Below are positions 18,050 to 26,184 of a stretch of 64,000 nucleotides of DNA, piece after piece. The stretch covers positions 1 through 64,000 of the forward strand of contig CABQLY010000004.1 of assembly GCA_902465155.1 (NCBI GenBank), in the 5' to 3' direction. The DNA is from an uncultured Oscillospiraceae bacterium (lineage in GTDB: Bacteria; Bacillota; Clostridia; Oscillospirales; Acutalibacteraceae). Positions within the stretch are counted from its first letter, which is position 1. Every line of letters begins with the position of its first letter. Position numbers and translations under genes: made by a program. The notes beneath the pieces are model-generated. The model was not told the origin of the DNA. It was given only the letters and a program-made list of their open reading frames with translations, and searched no databases.

Positions 18050-18514
18050 TCACCCCACGATCCCGTTAATTTTTTCTGCCAAAGCGGCAGAGTCGGCCTC
18101 GCTGCGGGTAATGGCCAAAATGGTATCCTCCCCGCCAAGGGTGCCAATAAAGCAATCGGAAAACAGTGTATCAAACGCCACGCAGGCCCCTTGTGCCATG
18201 CCGGAGTAGCATTTTACAACCACATTGTTCATGGCATAATCTACCCGAATAACCGACCGTTTAAAAACATTTAAAAGGCGCTCGTGATCGCCCGAAAGCT
18301 CGTTGCTTTGCGCGGTCTCGGGCGGGGCGGCGTAACGGTATTTTCGGTTTTGGTCTTGGGTTTTAATAAGCCCTAACAGCTTAATATCCCGCGAAATGGT
18401 AGATTGCGTTACCGAATAGCCGCAGCGGTTCAGCTCCTGCAGCAGTTCCTCCTGCGTTTCAATGCTTTTTTCGCGTATAAGTTCTAAAATTAATTCTCTT
18501 CGTTGCTTTTTCAA
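18050..18514 (-). CDS. argR: Arginine repressor ArgR/AhrC
   Basis: Hexameric arginine-responsive DNA-binding protein (154 aa), repressor of arginine synthesis and activator of its catabolism in Bacillus. The N-terminal winged helix carries TQEELLQELNRCGYSVTQ and the recognition segment STISRDIKLLGLI. The C-terminal oligomerisation and arginine-binding domain has GTLGGEDTILAI, where most family members have G(D/E)DT preceded by Ala or Cys; here the first Asp of the usual DD pair is Glu. TTG 18514 is chosen over an in-frame TTG at 18532 because GGGGGTG lies just upstream of it. ARG-box-like palindromes are found in this window at 6018-6031 and 26086-26099. Confidence 0.94.
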   Translation of the reverse strand: MKKQRRELILELIREKSIETQEELLQELNRCGYSVTQSTISRDIKLLGLIKTQDQNRKYRYAAPPETAQSNELSGDHERLLNVFKRSVIRVDYAMNNVVVKCYSGMAQGACVAFDTLFSDCFIGTLGGEDTILAITRSEADSAALAEKINGIVG

Positions 18515-18563
18515 GTTTGCACCCCCGCACAATGCTGCCGGCCCTAAAAGCGGCAGCCTAAAA

Positions 18564-19397
18564 TTATTTCAACAAATTAAATTTTTCTGATAAGGTGTTA
18601 AAAAAGATCTCGCGGTTTAGGCGAATTAGCCGCACGGCGTATTGCTCGCAGCGGTAAATGCGAATTTTGCTGGAGCTGGTTATGGGAATGGCCGGTTCGC
18701 CGTCTACCGAAAGCAGTACGCCGCTCTGCTGCGGCGCCGTAGCCGAAATCTCAAACCGATGCACAGCGCTAAGCACCAGCGTGCGTGAAAAAAGCGATTG
18801 TGGGCAAATGGGATTCAGCAAAATGCACTGCAAAGAGGGGTCCACCACCGGACCGCCCGCCGAAAGCGAATAGGCCGTTGAGCCGGTTGGCGTTGCGGCG
18901 ATTAGCCCGTCGGCCCGGTAGGTCAGCCGGTCGTTGCCAAAATGCACGGTAAGGTCTATCATTCCCGTAACGCCGCTTTTGCTTACAATGGCGTCGTTTA
19001 AACAGTAGCAGGTTTTGCCGTCTACCTCAACGGTCAGCAGCATCCGCTCCTCTACAGAATAATCCCGCGTTACCAGCCGCTCTAACTGGTTTAAATCATC
19101 CCGCTCCAGGCCGGCTAAATAGCCAATTCTCCCGGCGTTTATACCCAAAACCGGCAGCCCGTGCAGCGCGGCCTTTTTGGCGGTGTGAATAATGGTGCCG
19201 TCGCCGCCAATTAAAATAAACCCGGTTACCGTTTGGTAAAGCTGCTCCTCGCTTTGCAAAATTAACCCGCTTGCTTTAGCCAAAACGGGGTCGGCCGTAA
19301 AAATTTTAACGCCAAGCCCCTGCAGCTTTTGCACCACCTGCGCCGTAATGGCCGGGGCGTTTGGTTTTTCGTGGTTACATACCATTGCAATTTGCAT
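18564..19397 (-). CDS. nadK: NAD kinase
   Basis: Makes NADP from NAD using ATP or polyphosphate (277 aa). The diagnostic GGDGTIIHTAK motif is at about residues 55-65; the second motif is seen as CLNDAIVSK (NE/D motif), and the glycine-rich region ATPTGSTAYSLSAGGPVV follows. ATG 19397 has AGGTGA six bases before it; a GTG three codons earlier would be too near that site. It overlaps or abuts the tlyA stop and lies 50 bp before argR, the usual gene order in Clostridia. Confidence 0.95.
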   Translation of the reverse strand: MQIAMVCNHEKPNAPAITAQVVQKLQGLGVKIFTADPVLAKASGLILQSEEQLYQTVTGFILIGGDGTIIHTAKKAALHGLPVLGINAGRIGYLAGLERDDLNQLERLVTRDYSVEERMLLTVEVDGKTCYCLNDAIVSKSGVTGMIDLTVHFGNDRLTYRADGLIAATPTGSTAYSLSAGGPVVDPSLQCILLNPICPQSLFSRTLVLSAVHRFEISATAPQQSGVLLSVDGEPAIPITSSSKIRIYRCEQYAVRLIRLNREIFFNTLSEKFNLLK

Positions 19398-19402
19398 TTT
19401 GT

Positions 19403-20221
19403 TCACCTATCCAACTCCCGGTGCGAAAGCGTTACAACCTCGGCCGGGTTTAAATTGGTTACGGGCGGCTCGGCCGAGTTGCGCCCGGCGTAAATTAAAT
19501 ATTCAATATTCCCCTCCGGCCCCTTCACGGGGGAATAATCTAACCCCAGCACGGTAAAACCGTTTTGCGGCATTAGGGCAACAATTTTTTCAATAACCTC
19601 TATATGCACGGCCTTGTCGCGTACCACGCCTTTTTTGCCAACCTTTTCGCGCCCGGCCTCAAACTGCGGTTTAATTAAGCAAACCACATGGCCGTCCGGC
19701 CGCATAAACCGGCTTAGTACCGGCAAAATAACCGAAAGCGATATAAACGAAACATCTACACTGGCAAACTGCAGCGGCTGCGGCAGCTGCTCGGCCGTAA
19801 TGTACCTAAAATTGGTGCGCTCTAAATTAACAACCCGTTCGTCGCACCGCAGTTTCCAGGCAAGCTGGCCGTAGCCAACATCAATGGCGTAAACCTTTTC
19901 GGCGCCGTTTTGCAGCATACAATCGGTAAAGCCGCCGGTAGAGGCGCCAATATCGGCACAGATTATTTTATTCAGCTTTAGGCCAAAGCTTTTCATGGCC
20001 TTTTCCAGCTTTAAGCCCCCACGGCTAACATACCGCAGCGGGTTGCCCCGTACCTCTAAAACATCACCGGGCTTTAGGGGCATACCGGCTTTATCGGCCT
20101 TTTGATTATTCACAAAAACAACCCCGGCCATAATTAATGCTTTGGCCTTTTCGCGGCTTTCGCAAAGTCCAAGCTCAAAAACAGCGTGATCCAGCCGATC
20201 TTTTTTATTACAGGTCATCAT
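19403..20221 (-). CDS. TlyA-family 2'-O-ribose rRNA methyltransferase
   Basis: A 272-aa fusion of an N-terminal S4 RNA-binding domain (about residues 8-65, RLDHAVFELGLCESREKAKALI) and a FtsJ-like SAM-dependent methyltransferase domain. The SAM site is visible as ICADIGASTGGFTDCMLQNGA, and the catalytic-region VDVSFISL follows. Mycobacterial TlyA methylates 16S and 23S rRNA; the exact target in Clostridia (YqxC) is not established. The ATG overlaps the dxs stop (ATGA), implying coupling. Position between dxs and nadK is standard. Confidence 0.93.
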   Translation of the reverse strand: MMTCNKKDRLDHAVFELGLCESREKAKALIMAGVVFVNNQKADKAGMPLKPGDVLEVRGNPLRYVSRGGLKLEKAMKSFGLKLNKIICADIGASTGGFTDCMLQNGAEKVYAIDVGYGQLAWKLRCDERVVNLERTNFRYITAEQLPQPLQFASVDVSFISLSVILPVLSRFMRPDGHVVCLIKPQFEAGREKVGKKGVVRDKAVHIEVIEKIVALMPQNGFTVLGLDYSPVKGPEGNIEYLIYAGRNSAEPPVTNLNPAEVVTLSHRELDR

Positions 20222-22086
20222 ACTTTTTCATCCGCCATTTCTTTTATTTTCAGGCGCATAGAATCGGCGTCTAAACAAAACTTTTGCAGCGCCCGCTCGG
20301 TAGGCTGGTGCGGTACAAACCCGTTTACGGCAAACACCTTTACACGGCCTTGGTAACCGGCCTGCTGCAGCCCGGCAATCAGGCTTTCGTTAATGCCGCC
20401 GGTTTGCATTCCCTCCTCAAAAAACGCTATTTTTTGAAAACGCAGAATTTTTGGAAAAAGGCCGGCCGCAATTGGGGCAATGCAGTTTAGCTTTACAATG
20501 GCTAAATCTACCCCCTCGGCTTTTAGAGCCTCGCAGCACTGGCAGGCGTTGGCAAAAAGGCGGCCGTAGGTTACCAGCAAAATTTTGGCGTTTCCGTTGC
20601 CGTAAAAGGCGTAATCCTCATTCTGCGGGGTGTAGTCGCTTGGTAAAAGGGGCTGCTGTCCGCGCGGGTAACGCACGGCGCAAGGCCTGTTTGTTTGGTA
20701 AATTGCCCAATTTAAAAACAGCTTTAGCTCTAAATAATTTGCCGGCGCAAAAACCTTAAAGTTGGGAATGGTTTTTAAAAACGCAGCGTCAAACAGCCCT
20801 TGGTGGGTCTCGCCGTCCTCCCCTACAATTCCGGCACGGTCTACGCAAAAAGTTACCGGCCAGTTGGCAATGGCGGCGTCATGAATTAATTGGTCGTAAC
20901 CCCGCTGCAAAAAGGATGAATAAACCACAAAAACCGGGTGCGCGCCCGCAGCCGCTAAACCGGCGGCAAAGGTGGTGGCGTGCTCCTCGGCAATGCCAAC
21001 ATCAAAAAAACGGTTTTTAAACTTTTGGGCAAAGGTGGTAAGGCCGGTGCCGGCCGTCATTGCCGCGGTAACAACGCAAAGCTTTTCGTCGGTTGCCGCC
21101 AAGCGGCAAAGCTCGTCGCCGCAAACAGCCGAAAAATCTACCTTTTTTAGGAGTGCAGCCCCCTGCTCAATGTTAAAGGACGAAACACCGTGATAGTTGT
21201 TGGGGTTTTTTTCGGCAAATTCGTACCCCTTGCCCTTTTGGGTTAAAACATGAACCAAAACCGGCCGTTTTTGCTCCTTCGCTACGGCAAAAATGTTTTG
21301 CAGGGCGTTTAGATCATGCCCGTTTACCGGGCCCAAATAATGAAAACCCATGTCCTCAAAAATATTGCTGTGGTAAATAGCGTTTTTTAATAGGGTTTTG
21401 GAGCGCAGCAAATTGCGGTTAATGCGCTTGCCAACCAGCGGCACCCGCGCAATAAGCGCCTCTAACCGGTGCTTAAAGCGGTGGTACCCGGGCTTAGAAC
21501 GAATTAAATTTAAATAGCGTGCCAAACCGCCCACATTGCGGGAGATCGACATTTTATTATCGTTCAGCACAACAATTAGGCCGGCATTTTTGCCGCTGCC
21601 GGCGTTGTTTAAGGCTTCGTAGATCATGCCGCCGGTCATGGCTCCGTCCCCTACCACCGAAATAACATAGCCCGGCTGCCCGGCAAGCTGTTTGGCCTTG
21701 TAAATGCCCAGCGCCGCCGAAATAGAATTGCTGCTGTGTCCGGTTACAAACGGGTCGTAAATGCTTTCGTCGGGCCGCATAAAGCCCGAAAGCCCGCCCT
21801 CCTGCCGCAGGGTAGAAAACTTTGCGTACCGCCCGGTAAGCAGTTTGTGGGTGTAGCACTGGTGCCCAACATCAAAAATAATGCTGTCCTGCGGGCAATG
21901 AAAGGCGCTGTGCAGCGCAACGGTTAATTCTACCACCCCTAAGTTTGAGGCCAAATGCCCCCCATTCTTGGCAACGGTTTGAATTAAGCAATCCCGAATT
22001 TCGGCGCAAAGCTGTTGCTTTTGGGCGGTATTCAGCGTTTGAACATCCTCCGGCTTATTTACTTTATTTAAAAACTGATACTGCAA
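20218..22086 (-). CDS. dxs: 1-deoxy-D-xylulose-5-phosphate synthase
   Basis: First enzyme of the MEP isoprenoid pathway: joins pyruvate and glyceraldehyde 3-phosphate with thiamine diphosphate. Length 622 aa is normal. Visible are HLASNLGVVELTVALH near the N-terminus, the ThDP/Mg motif GDGAMTGGMIYEALNNAG, the KGKGYEFAE linker, and the pyrimidine-domain FDVGIAEEHATTFAAG with the catalytic Glu. The start is TTG 22086 with GAGGG ten bases upstream. It lies 18 bp after ispA, so precursor and prenyl-chain synthesis are co-expressed. Confidence 0.97.
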   Translation of the reverse strand: MQYQFLNKVNKPEDVQTLNTAQKQQLCAEIRDCLIQTVAKNGGHLASNLGVVELTVALHSAFHCPQDSIIFDVGHQCYTHKLLTGRYAKFSTLRQEGGLSGFMRPDESIYDPFVTGHSSNSISAALGIYKAKQLAGQPGYVISVVGDGAMTGGMIYEALNNAGSGKNAGLIVVLNDNKMSISRNVGGLARYLNLIRSKPGYHRFKHRLEALIARVPLVGKRINRNLLRSKTLLKNAIYHSNIFEDMGFHYLGPVNGHDLNALQNIFAVAKEQKRPVLVHVLTQKGKGYEFAEKNPNNYHGVSSFNIEQGAALLKKVDFSAVCGDELCRLAATDEKLCVVTAAMTAGTGLTTFAQKFKNRFFDVGIAEEHATTFAAGLAAAGAHPVFVVYSSFLQRGYDQLIHDAAIANWPVTFCVDRAGIVGEDGETHQGLFDAAFLKTIPNFKVFAPANYLELKLFLNWAIYQTNRPCAVRYPRGQQPLLPSDYTPQNEDYAFYGNGNAKILLVTYGRLFANACQCCEALKAEGVDLAIVKLNCIAPIAAGLFPKILRFQKIAFFEEGMQTGGINESLIAGLQQAGYQGRVKVFAVNGFVPHQPTERALQKFCLDADSMRLKIKEMADEKV

Positions 22087-22104
22087 GCGTTTTCCCTCTT
22101 AAAA

Positions 22105-22983
22105 TTAATTTTGGCGAGCCGTTAGCCAGTTGGCCAGCTGTTGCAGGGTAAGGGCGGCTGGGCCAAATTCGTTTAAAGCCGTTTGTGCGGCTTTGGTGTA
22201 GACTAAAGCGTCTTGCTCGGCTTTTTCCACCCCGCAAAGCGAAACATAAGTGTTTTTATGATTTTTTTCATCGCTGCCAACCGGTTTGCCTAAGGCTTTT
22301 TCGTCGCCCTTTAAATCCAGTAAATCATCTTGAATTTGAAAAGCAAGGCCTAACGCGTTGGCAAAATCAAAGGCGGCCTTTAACGCGCCGGCATTGCCGC
22401 CGGCCAAAACCGTACCAATACCGGCGGCCGCCCGCAGCAGCGCGCTGGTTTTTTCGCGGTACATTAGCTGAACAGCAGGTAGATCCAACGGGGCGCTTTC
22501 CCCCGCTAAATCTAAAACCTGACCGCCAATCATTCCGCCGGCGCCGGCACACTCGGCCAAAAGGCCGGTTGCCTTTAAAACCCGGTCGGCCGCTAACTGG
22601 CAGCCCGCCGCCGTTTGAAAAGCCAGAGTCAGCAAAGCGTCCCCCGCCAGCAGCGCGGTAGATTCCCCGAATTTTGCGTGGCAGGAGGGCTTGCCGCGGC
22701 GCAGCAGGTCGTTATCCATACACGGTAGATCATCGTGAATCAGCGAATAGGTGTGAATCATTTCCAGCGCGGCGGCAAAGGGCAAATAGCCCTCATCCTG
22801 CCCGCCGTTTAAAAGGTAAAATTGCTGCAAAATAAAGGGGCGCAGCCGTTTACCGCCTAACAAAAGGCTGTATTGCATAGCGCTGTAAACCGCCTCAAAT
22901 TCCGGCTGCGAATTTTTAAGGCAGCTTTTTAAATATGCCTCCAGCTGCGGTTTAAAAGCCGCAAGCTTTTCTTGTACCGTCAA
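22105..22983 (-). CDS. ispA: Polyprenyl (farnesyl/geranyl) diphosphate synthase
   Basis: Short-chain trans-prenyltransferase (292 aa) making C10-C15 prenyl diphosphates. The first Asp-rich motif is HDDLPCMDND with the following RRGKPSCH, the second is QIQDDLLD with KGDEKALGKPVGSDEKNHK. The residue pattern before the first motif and the two-residue insert in it (DDxxxxD) is the bacterial FPP synthase type. I choose TTG 22983, which is nine bases after GAGGA; an earlier TTG at 22992 would be one base from that site. It begins a few bases after xseB ends. Confidence 0.92.
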   Translation of the reverse strand: MTVQEKLAAFKPQLEAYLKSCLKNSQPEFEAVYSAMQYSLLLGGKRLRPFILQQFYLLNGGQDEGYLPFAAALEMIHTYSLIHDDLPCMDNDLLRRGKPSCHAKFGESTALLAGDALLTLAFQTAAGCQLAADRVLKATGLLAECAGAGGMIGGQVLDLAGESAPLDLPAVQLMYREKTSALLRAAAGIGTVLAGGNAGALKAAFDFANALGLAFQIQDDLLDLKGDEKALGKPVGSDEKNHKNTYVSLCGVEKAEQDALVYTKAAQTALNEFGPAALTLQQLANWLTARQN

Positions 22984-22988
22984 AAAAA

Positions 22989-23162
22989 TCAATCCTCAAT
23001 TCTTTTTTTGGCCTGCTCTAAAACCGCAGTGCACTGCTCGCTAAGGGCCTTGCCCTCATCAAAAAGCTGCATGGCCTGCTCTAACGAGCAGCTGCCGCTT
23101 TCCAGCTGTTTGGTAATTTCCTCCAGCCGTTGCAGGCTTTTGTTAAAATCAATTTCTGCCAA
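22989..23162 (-). CDS. xseB: Exodeoxyribonuclease VII small subunit
   Basis: A 57-aa helical subunit that binds XseA. The family pattern is complete: FNKSLQRLEEITKQLE, then SGSCSLEQAMQLFDEGKAL and a final helix ending KKRIED. TTG 23162 is chosen because GGGGGAT lies seven bases upstream and because the sequence before it shows no family resemblance. It lies between xseA and ispA as usual, although the 207-bp gap after xseA is larger than typical. Confidence 0.9.
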   Translation of the reverse strand: MAEIDFNKSLQRLEEITKQLESGSCSLEQAMQLFDEGKALSEQCTAVLEQAKKRIED

Positions 23163-23277
23163 AATAATCCCCCGTTTCCGGCCAATAATTTTGCCTGAAT
23201 AAATAGCGGCCACTAAAATATTGGCTTTAAGGCTAAACCCGTGGCCGTTTAAAAGGTAAGCTGTTAATTAAAACTGT

Positions 23278-23311
23278 GTAAAAACTTGTTTGCTGTAAAA
23301 GCTTGTTTGCA
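23278..23311. repeat. Two tandem 17-bp repeats between xseA and xseB
   Basis: GTAAAAACTTGTTTGCT at 23278-23294 is followed directly by GTAAAAGCTTGTTTGCA at 23295-23311. They lie in the 207-bp gap 23163-23369, in which I see no gene. Confidence 0.7.
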
Positions 23312-23369
23312 CTAAGGTAATTGGTTTTAAAAAATTTTAAGGCTAACTGTTTTAAACTGCCCCAGTACC

Positions 23370-24572
23370 TTAAGGCTGCAATTTTTCCCGCACGGTGCAT
23401 TGCAGGCTGCCGTCGCGCAGGCGCAGGGTAAAATCCTGCCCCTTTGGCAGCTGCTTTACCGAGCTTACCGCCTTGCCGTTTTTAAAAACGGCGGCAAAGC
23501 CGCGGTCCAGCGTTTTTAGGGGCGAAAGCCCGTTTAAAGCCCGAATATTGCCGTGCAGCGCCGACTGCTGCTGCAAAAGCAGCGTGCGGTAGTTTTGCAG
23601 CAGGGCCTCCTGCGCTTTGGCCAAGCGCTGCTCAAACGGGTCGTACAGCATATTCGGCTGCCGAAAAACCCGGCTTTGCAGGCTTAGCTGCAGCCGCCGC
23701 TCGTAATTGCCAACCAAAAGCGAATAACGGTTTTTAACGGTGTCAAACAGCAAATTTAAGCGCTTTAACAGGTCGTTTTGGTCGGGCACCGCCAACTCTG
23801 CCGCAGCCGAGGGGGTTGGCGCCCGCAAATCGCAAACAAAATCGCAAATAGTAAAATCGGTTTCGTGCCCTACGGCCGAAATGGTAGGCACGGGGGAGGC
23901 GGCTAATTGCCGCGCCAGCGCCTCGCTGTTAAAGCAGCTTAGGTCTTCGGCGCTGCCGCCACCCCGGCCAATAATAATTAAGCTGTGCCCGCCGGCGTAG
24001 GCCGCCGTAAGCGCCGAAATTAAGCTTTGCGGCGCCCCTGCCCCCTGCACTAAGGCCGGGTAAAGGGTTGGCCGACAGTACGGAAACCGGCGGGTTAAAA
24101 TGTTTAAAATATCCTGCAAGGCGGCCCCGGTTTGCGAGGTTACAATGCCAACGCTTTTGGGGTAGGCCGGCAGCGGACGTTTGCGAGCCGAATCAAACAG
24201 CCCCTCGGCCTGCAATTTGTTTTTAATGCGCTCAAACTCGGCGGCTAAATCGCCCTGCCGCAGCGGCTGCATGGCCTGTACATAAAACTGGTAGGTGCCG
24301 TCCTTTTCGTAAACCGAAACATACCCCCGGCAAGCAACCTGCAGGCCGTCTTGCGGGGCAAAGCTTAGCCGCGCCGCGTTGCCCCGAAACATTACCGCGC
24401 GAATGGCGGCGTCGGCGTCCTTTAACACAAAATAGCAGTGCCCGCTGGCGTAGTGATTTTTAAAGTTCGAAAGCTCGCCCACCAGGGTAACATCGGTTAA
24501 ATGGGCGTCCCCCTCCAGCAGGGAACGCACATAGGTGTTCAGTTGCTTTACGGTAAGGCTTAAAACCTCCAA
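23370..24572 (-). CDS. xseA: Exodeoxyribonuclease VII large subunit
   Basis: Catalytic subunit of the single-strand exonuclease (400 aa). The N-terminal OB-fold (TVKQLNTYVRSLLEGDAHL to about residue 100) is followed by the nuclease domain with KSVGIVTSQTGAALQDI, the GRGGGSAEDL motif, and VGHETDFTICDFVCDLRAPTPSAAA; the C-terminal coiled coil and a beta tail (LDRGFAAVFKNGKAV) complete it. TTG 24572 follows GGGGTGA by five bases, the site overlapping the stop of the upstream gene. A longer reading upstream would only translate that gene's end in another frame. Confidence 0.94.
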   Translation of the reverse strand: MEVLSLTVKQLNTYVRSLLEGDAHLTDVTLVGELSNFKNHYASGHCYFVLKDADAAIRAVMFRGNAARLSFAPQDGLQVACRGYVSVYEKDGTYQFYVQAMQPLRQGDLAAEFERIKNKLQAEGLFDSARKRPLPAYPKSVGIVTSQTGAALQDILNILTRRFPYCRPTLYPALVQGAGAPQSLISALTAAYAGGHSLIIIGRGGGSAEDLSCFNSEALARQLAASPVPTISAVGHETDFTICDFVCDLRAPTPSAAAELAVPDQNDLLKRLNLLFDTVKNRYSLLVGNYERRLQLSLQSRVFRQPNMLYDPFEQRLAKAQEALLQNYRTLLLQQQSALHGNIRALNGLSPLKTLDRGFAAVFKNGKAVSSVKQLPKGQDFTLRLRDGSLQCTVREKLQP

Positions 24573-24576
24573 ATCA

Positions 24577-25500
24577 TCACCCCGCGTTAAATTTTTTAAG
24601 GGCCAGGCAGGCAATGCCAACGGCGTTATCGCCCGAAAGCTCCGGCGTTGCAAAATAAGCCGGCAGCTGCCCGGTTAAAGTGTTTTTAATTATGCTGTTG
24701 GCCATAACCCCGCCCGAAAACAAAATAGGTAACGGGTATTGCCGGTAGGCGTTTTGCGCCATTTGCAGCAGGGTTTGGCCCAAAAAGTGAAACAGAGTTG
24801 CGGCAATATCCTGCGCCGGGGTGCCCTGCTGCTGCAGGCTTTGGCAAACATTTTGCATACCCGAAAGGTTGCAGCTGCACCCCCTTACGCTAATTTTAAC
24901 CTTTTTGGCCGGCGTGCCCTTTAAAGCCAAGTGCTCTAATCCCTCCCCCGCGGGAAAGGGTAAGCCCAGCATTACGCCAACCCGATCTACCAGCTGGCCG
25001 GCGTGCAGATCGCACCCGCCGCCCAAAATTTGAACCGAAAAGCCACCGTTTTGCGGCGCAACCTTTAAAACCTCGGTGGTACCGCCCGAAACATGAAAGG
25101 CTAAAAATTCCTGCCCAAAAAGCTGGGGCTGACCGGCCGAAAGGGCCGCAGCGGCCAAGTGCCCCTCTTGGTGTGAAAAATAAAACAGCGGAACCCCCAA
25201 CGCGCCGCTTACCGCCTGAGCCAGCCCAACGCCAACCAAAAAGCAGGGCATGTAGCTTTCGGCTACCGGGCGCGGCTTTTGGCTAACCCCAACACAGGTA
25301 ATTTGCCCGGCCGTTTTAAGCACCCGCTGCAGCACCTGCGGCAGCTGTTTGGTTTGGGCAAAAACAGCGTCGCTTTGCCGCAGGCCCAAGCCGCCCTTTG
25401 GCACAAAAAGCAGCTCCCGCTCCCCGTGGTAGCAGCTGCTGCTTTTAAACCAGGCGGCGCTGCTGCGGTAGTTGCTGCTATCTAACCCCAAAGCCAGCAT
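24577..25500 (-). CDS. Divergent TsaD/Kae1-like (peptidase M22 fold) protein
   Basis: A 307-aa ASKHA-fold protein related to TsaD, the tRNA t6A-modification subunit, but clearly not the canonical copy. The metal-binding HxxxH motif is present as HQEGH (about residue 116), and FHVSGGTTEV, GLPFPAGEGLE and FSGGVMANSII match TsaD landmarks. However, the N-terminal phosphate loop reads LGLDSSNYRSS rather than the usual ETSCDDT-like sequence, and the protein is shorter than TsaD. Such paralogues sit in clostridial nusB-xseA loci; their function is not known to me. Its ATG shares one base with the nusB stop (TAATG), and it ends four bases before xseA starts, so all three are tightly coupled. Confidence 0.82.
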   Translation of the reverse strand: MLALGLDSSNYRSSAAWFKSSSCYHGERELLFVPKGGLGLRQSDAVFAQTKQLPQVLQRVLKTAGQITCVGVSQKPRPVAESYMPCFLVGVGLAQAVSGALGVPLFYFSHQEGHLAAAALSAGQPQLFGQEFLAFHVSGGTTEVLKVAPQNGGFSVQILGGGCDLHAGQLVDRVGVMLGLPFPAGEGLEHLALKGTPAKKVKISVRGCSCNLSGMQNVCQSLQQQGTPAQDIAATLFHFLGQTLLQMAQNAYRQYPLPILFSGGVMANSIIKNTLTGQLPAYFATPELSGDNAVGIACLALKKFNAG

Positions 25501-25901
25501 TATTTACACCCGTTTTGGCGAATAACTGCGCCAAGTACCCCGTTAATAAAGGCAACATCCTTTTCGTCGCAATACTCCTTTGCCAGCTCCACCGCCTCGT
25601 TCGCGGCAACGCCGGCCGGAATATCCTCGTTATACAAAATTTCGTAAACCGCAAGCCGCAGCAAAGCCAGCGCCGGTTTAGAAATACGGTCCAGCGTCCA
25701 GCGGGTTAGGTGCGGCGTAATGGCAGCGTCAATTTCGGGCAAACGGCTGCACACCCCGGTAAAGGTGTTTTCAATGTAATCGGTTGCAATAAAATCCCGA
25801 ATTTCGGCGGCGTCTTTTAAAATTTCATCGGCGCCGTCCTGCCGCAGCGCCTGCTCAAACACCAGGCAAAAGGCCTGCTCGCGTTCTAATTTTCTTTCCA
25901 T
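25500..25901 (-). CDS. nusB: Transcription antitermination factor NusB
   Basis: All-helical RNA-binding protein (133 aa) that, with NusE/S10, supports antitermination on rRNA operons. The family pattern is clear: REQAFCLVFEQAL at the start, FIATDYIENTFTG, LTRWTLDRISKPALALLRLAVYEILY, then IPAGVAANEAVELAKEYCDEKDVAFINGVLGAV. ATG 25901 after AGGTG is preferred to an ATG 30 bases upstream that adds a non-homologous lead. First gene of the long minus-strand unit that ends with tyrS; the promoter lies about 150 bp upstream. The leader holds two CTTTTAAAAG palindromes (about 25937-25960). Confidence 0.95.
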   Translation of the reverse strand: MERKLEREQAFCLVFEQALRQDGADEILKDAAEIRDFIATDYIENTFTGVCSRLPEIDAAITPHLTRWTLDRISKPALALLRLAVYEILYNEDIPAGVAANEAVELAKEYCDEKDVAFINGVLGAVIRQNGCK

Positions 25902-26048
25902 AATACACCTACTGAATAAAATCTTAACCAAAAGCCGCTTTTAAAAGCCGACTTTTAAAAGTTGGTTTTGGCACCGTTTTTGTTGCCTGCCAAAGGGCAA
26001 AATAGCCCAAAGCGCCAACCCCGGCCGCACCAACAAATATGCTATTTT

Positions 26049-26099
26049 ATTATACCTTACCCGCGCCCAATTTGCAAGGGCTAAACGCATAAATATGCG
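26049..26099 (-). promoter_or_regulatory. Promoter of the nusB-argR-tyrS unit with ArgR-type palindrome
   Basis: Reading the minus strand, TTGCAA (26072-26077) and TATAAT (26049-26054) are 17 bp apart, a strong sigma-A promoter. Upstream of the -35 box lies the perfect palindrome CGCATAAATATGCG (26086-26099), which shares the core GCAT-N4-ATGC with the operator at 6018-6031. A weaker half-site TGCA follows about 21-22 bp away (26108-26111). Because argR is in this unit, autoregulation is possible; that is inference. Confidence 0.65.
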
Positions 26100-26110
26100 C
26101 TAAAATATGC

Positions 26111-26145
26111 AAAAAAACGCCCCCGAAGCAGCTCGAAAGCGTTTT
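26111..26145 (-). terminator. Terminator of the small exported protein gene
   Basis: On the minus strand AAAACGCTTTCGA pairs with TCGGGGGCGTTTT (three G-U pairs), loop GCTGCT, followed by further T residues. It separates the gene at 26185 from the nusB promoter. Confidence 0.8.
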
Positions 26146-26184
26146 GGCGGCCGGCCGGCCTAAAATTTTACTTGTTTTTTAAAG

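Noticed and set aside
22185..22661. 158-codon plus-strand frame opposite ispA, and similar long frames opposite other genes
   Set aside because: They are antisense shadows rich in Arg/Pro from the GC-skewed codons of the real gene.
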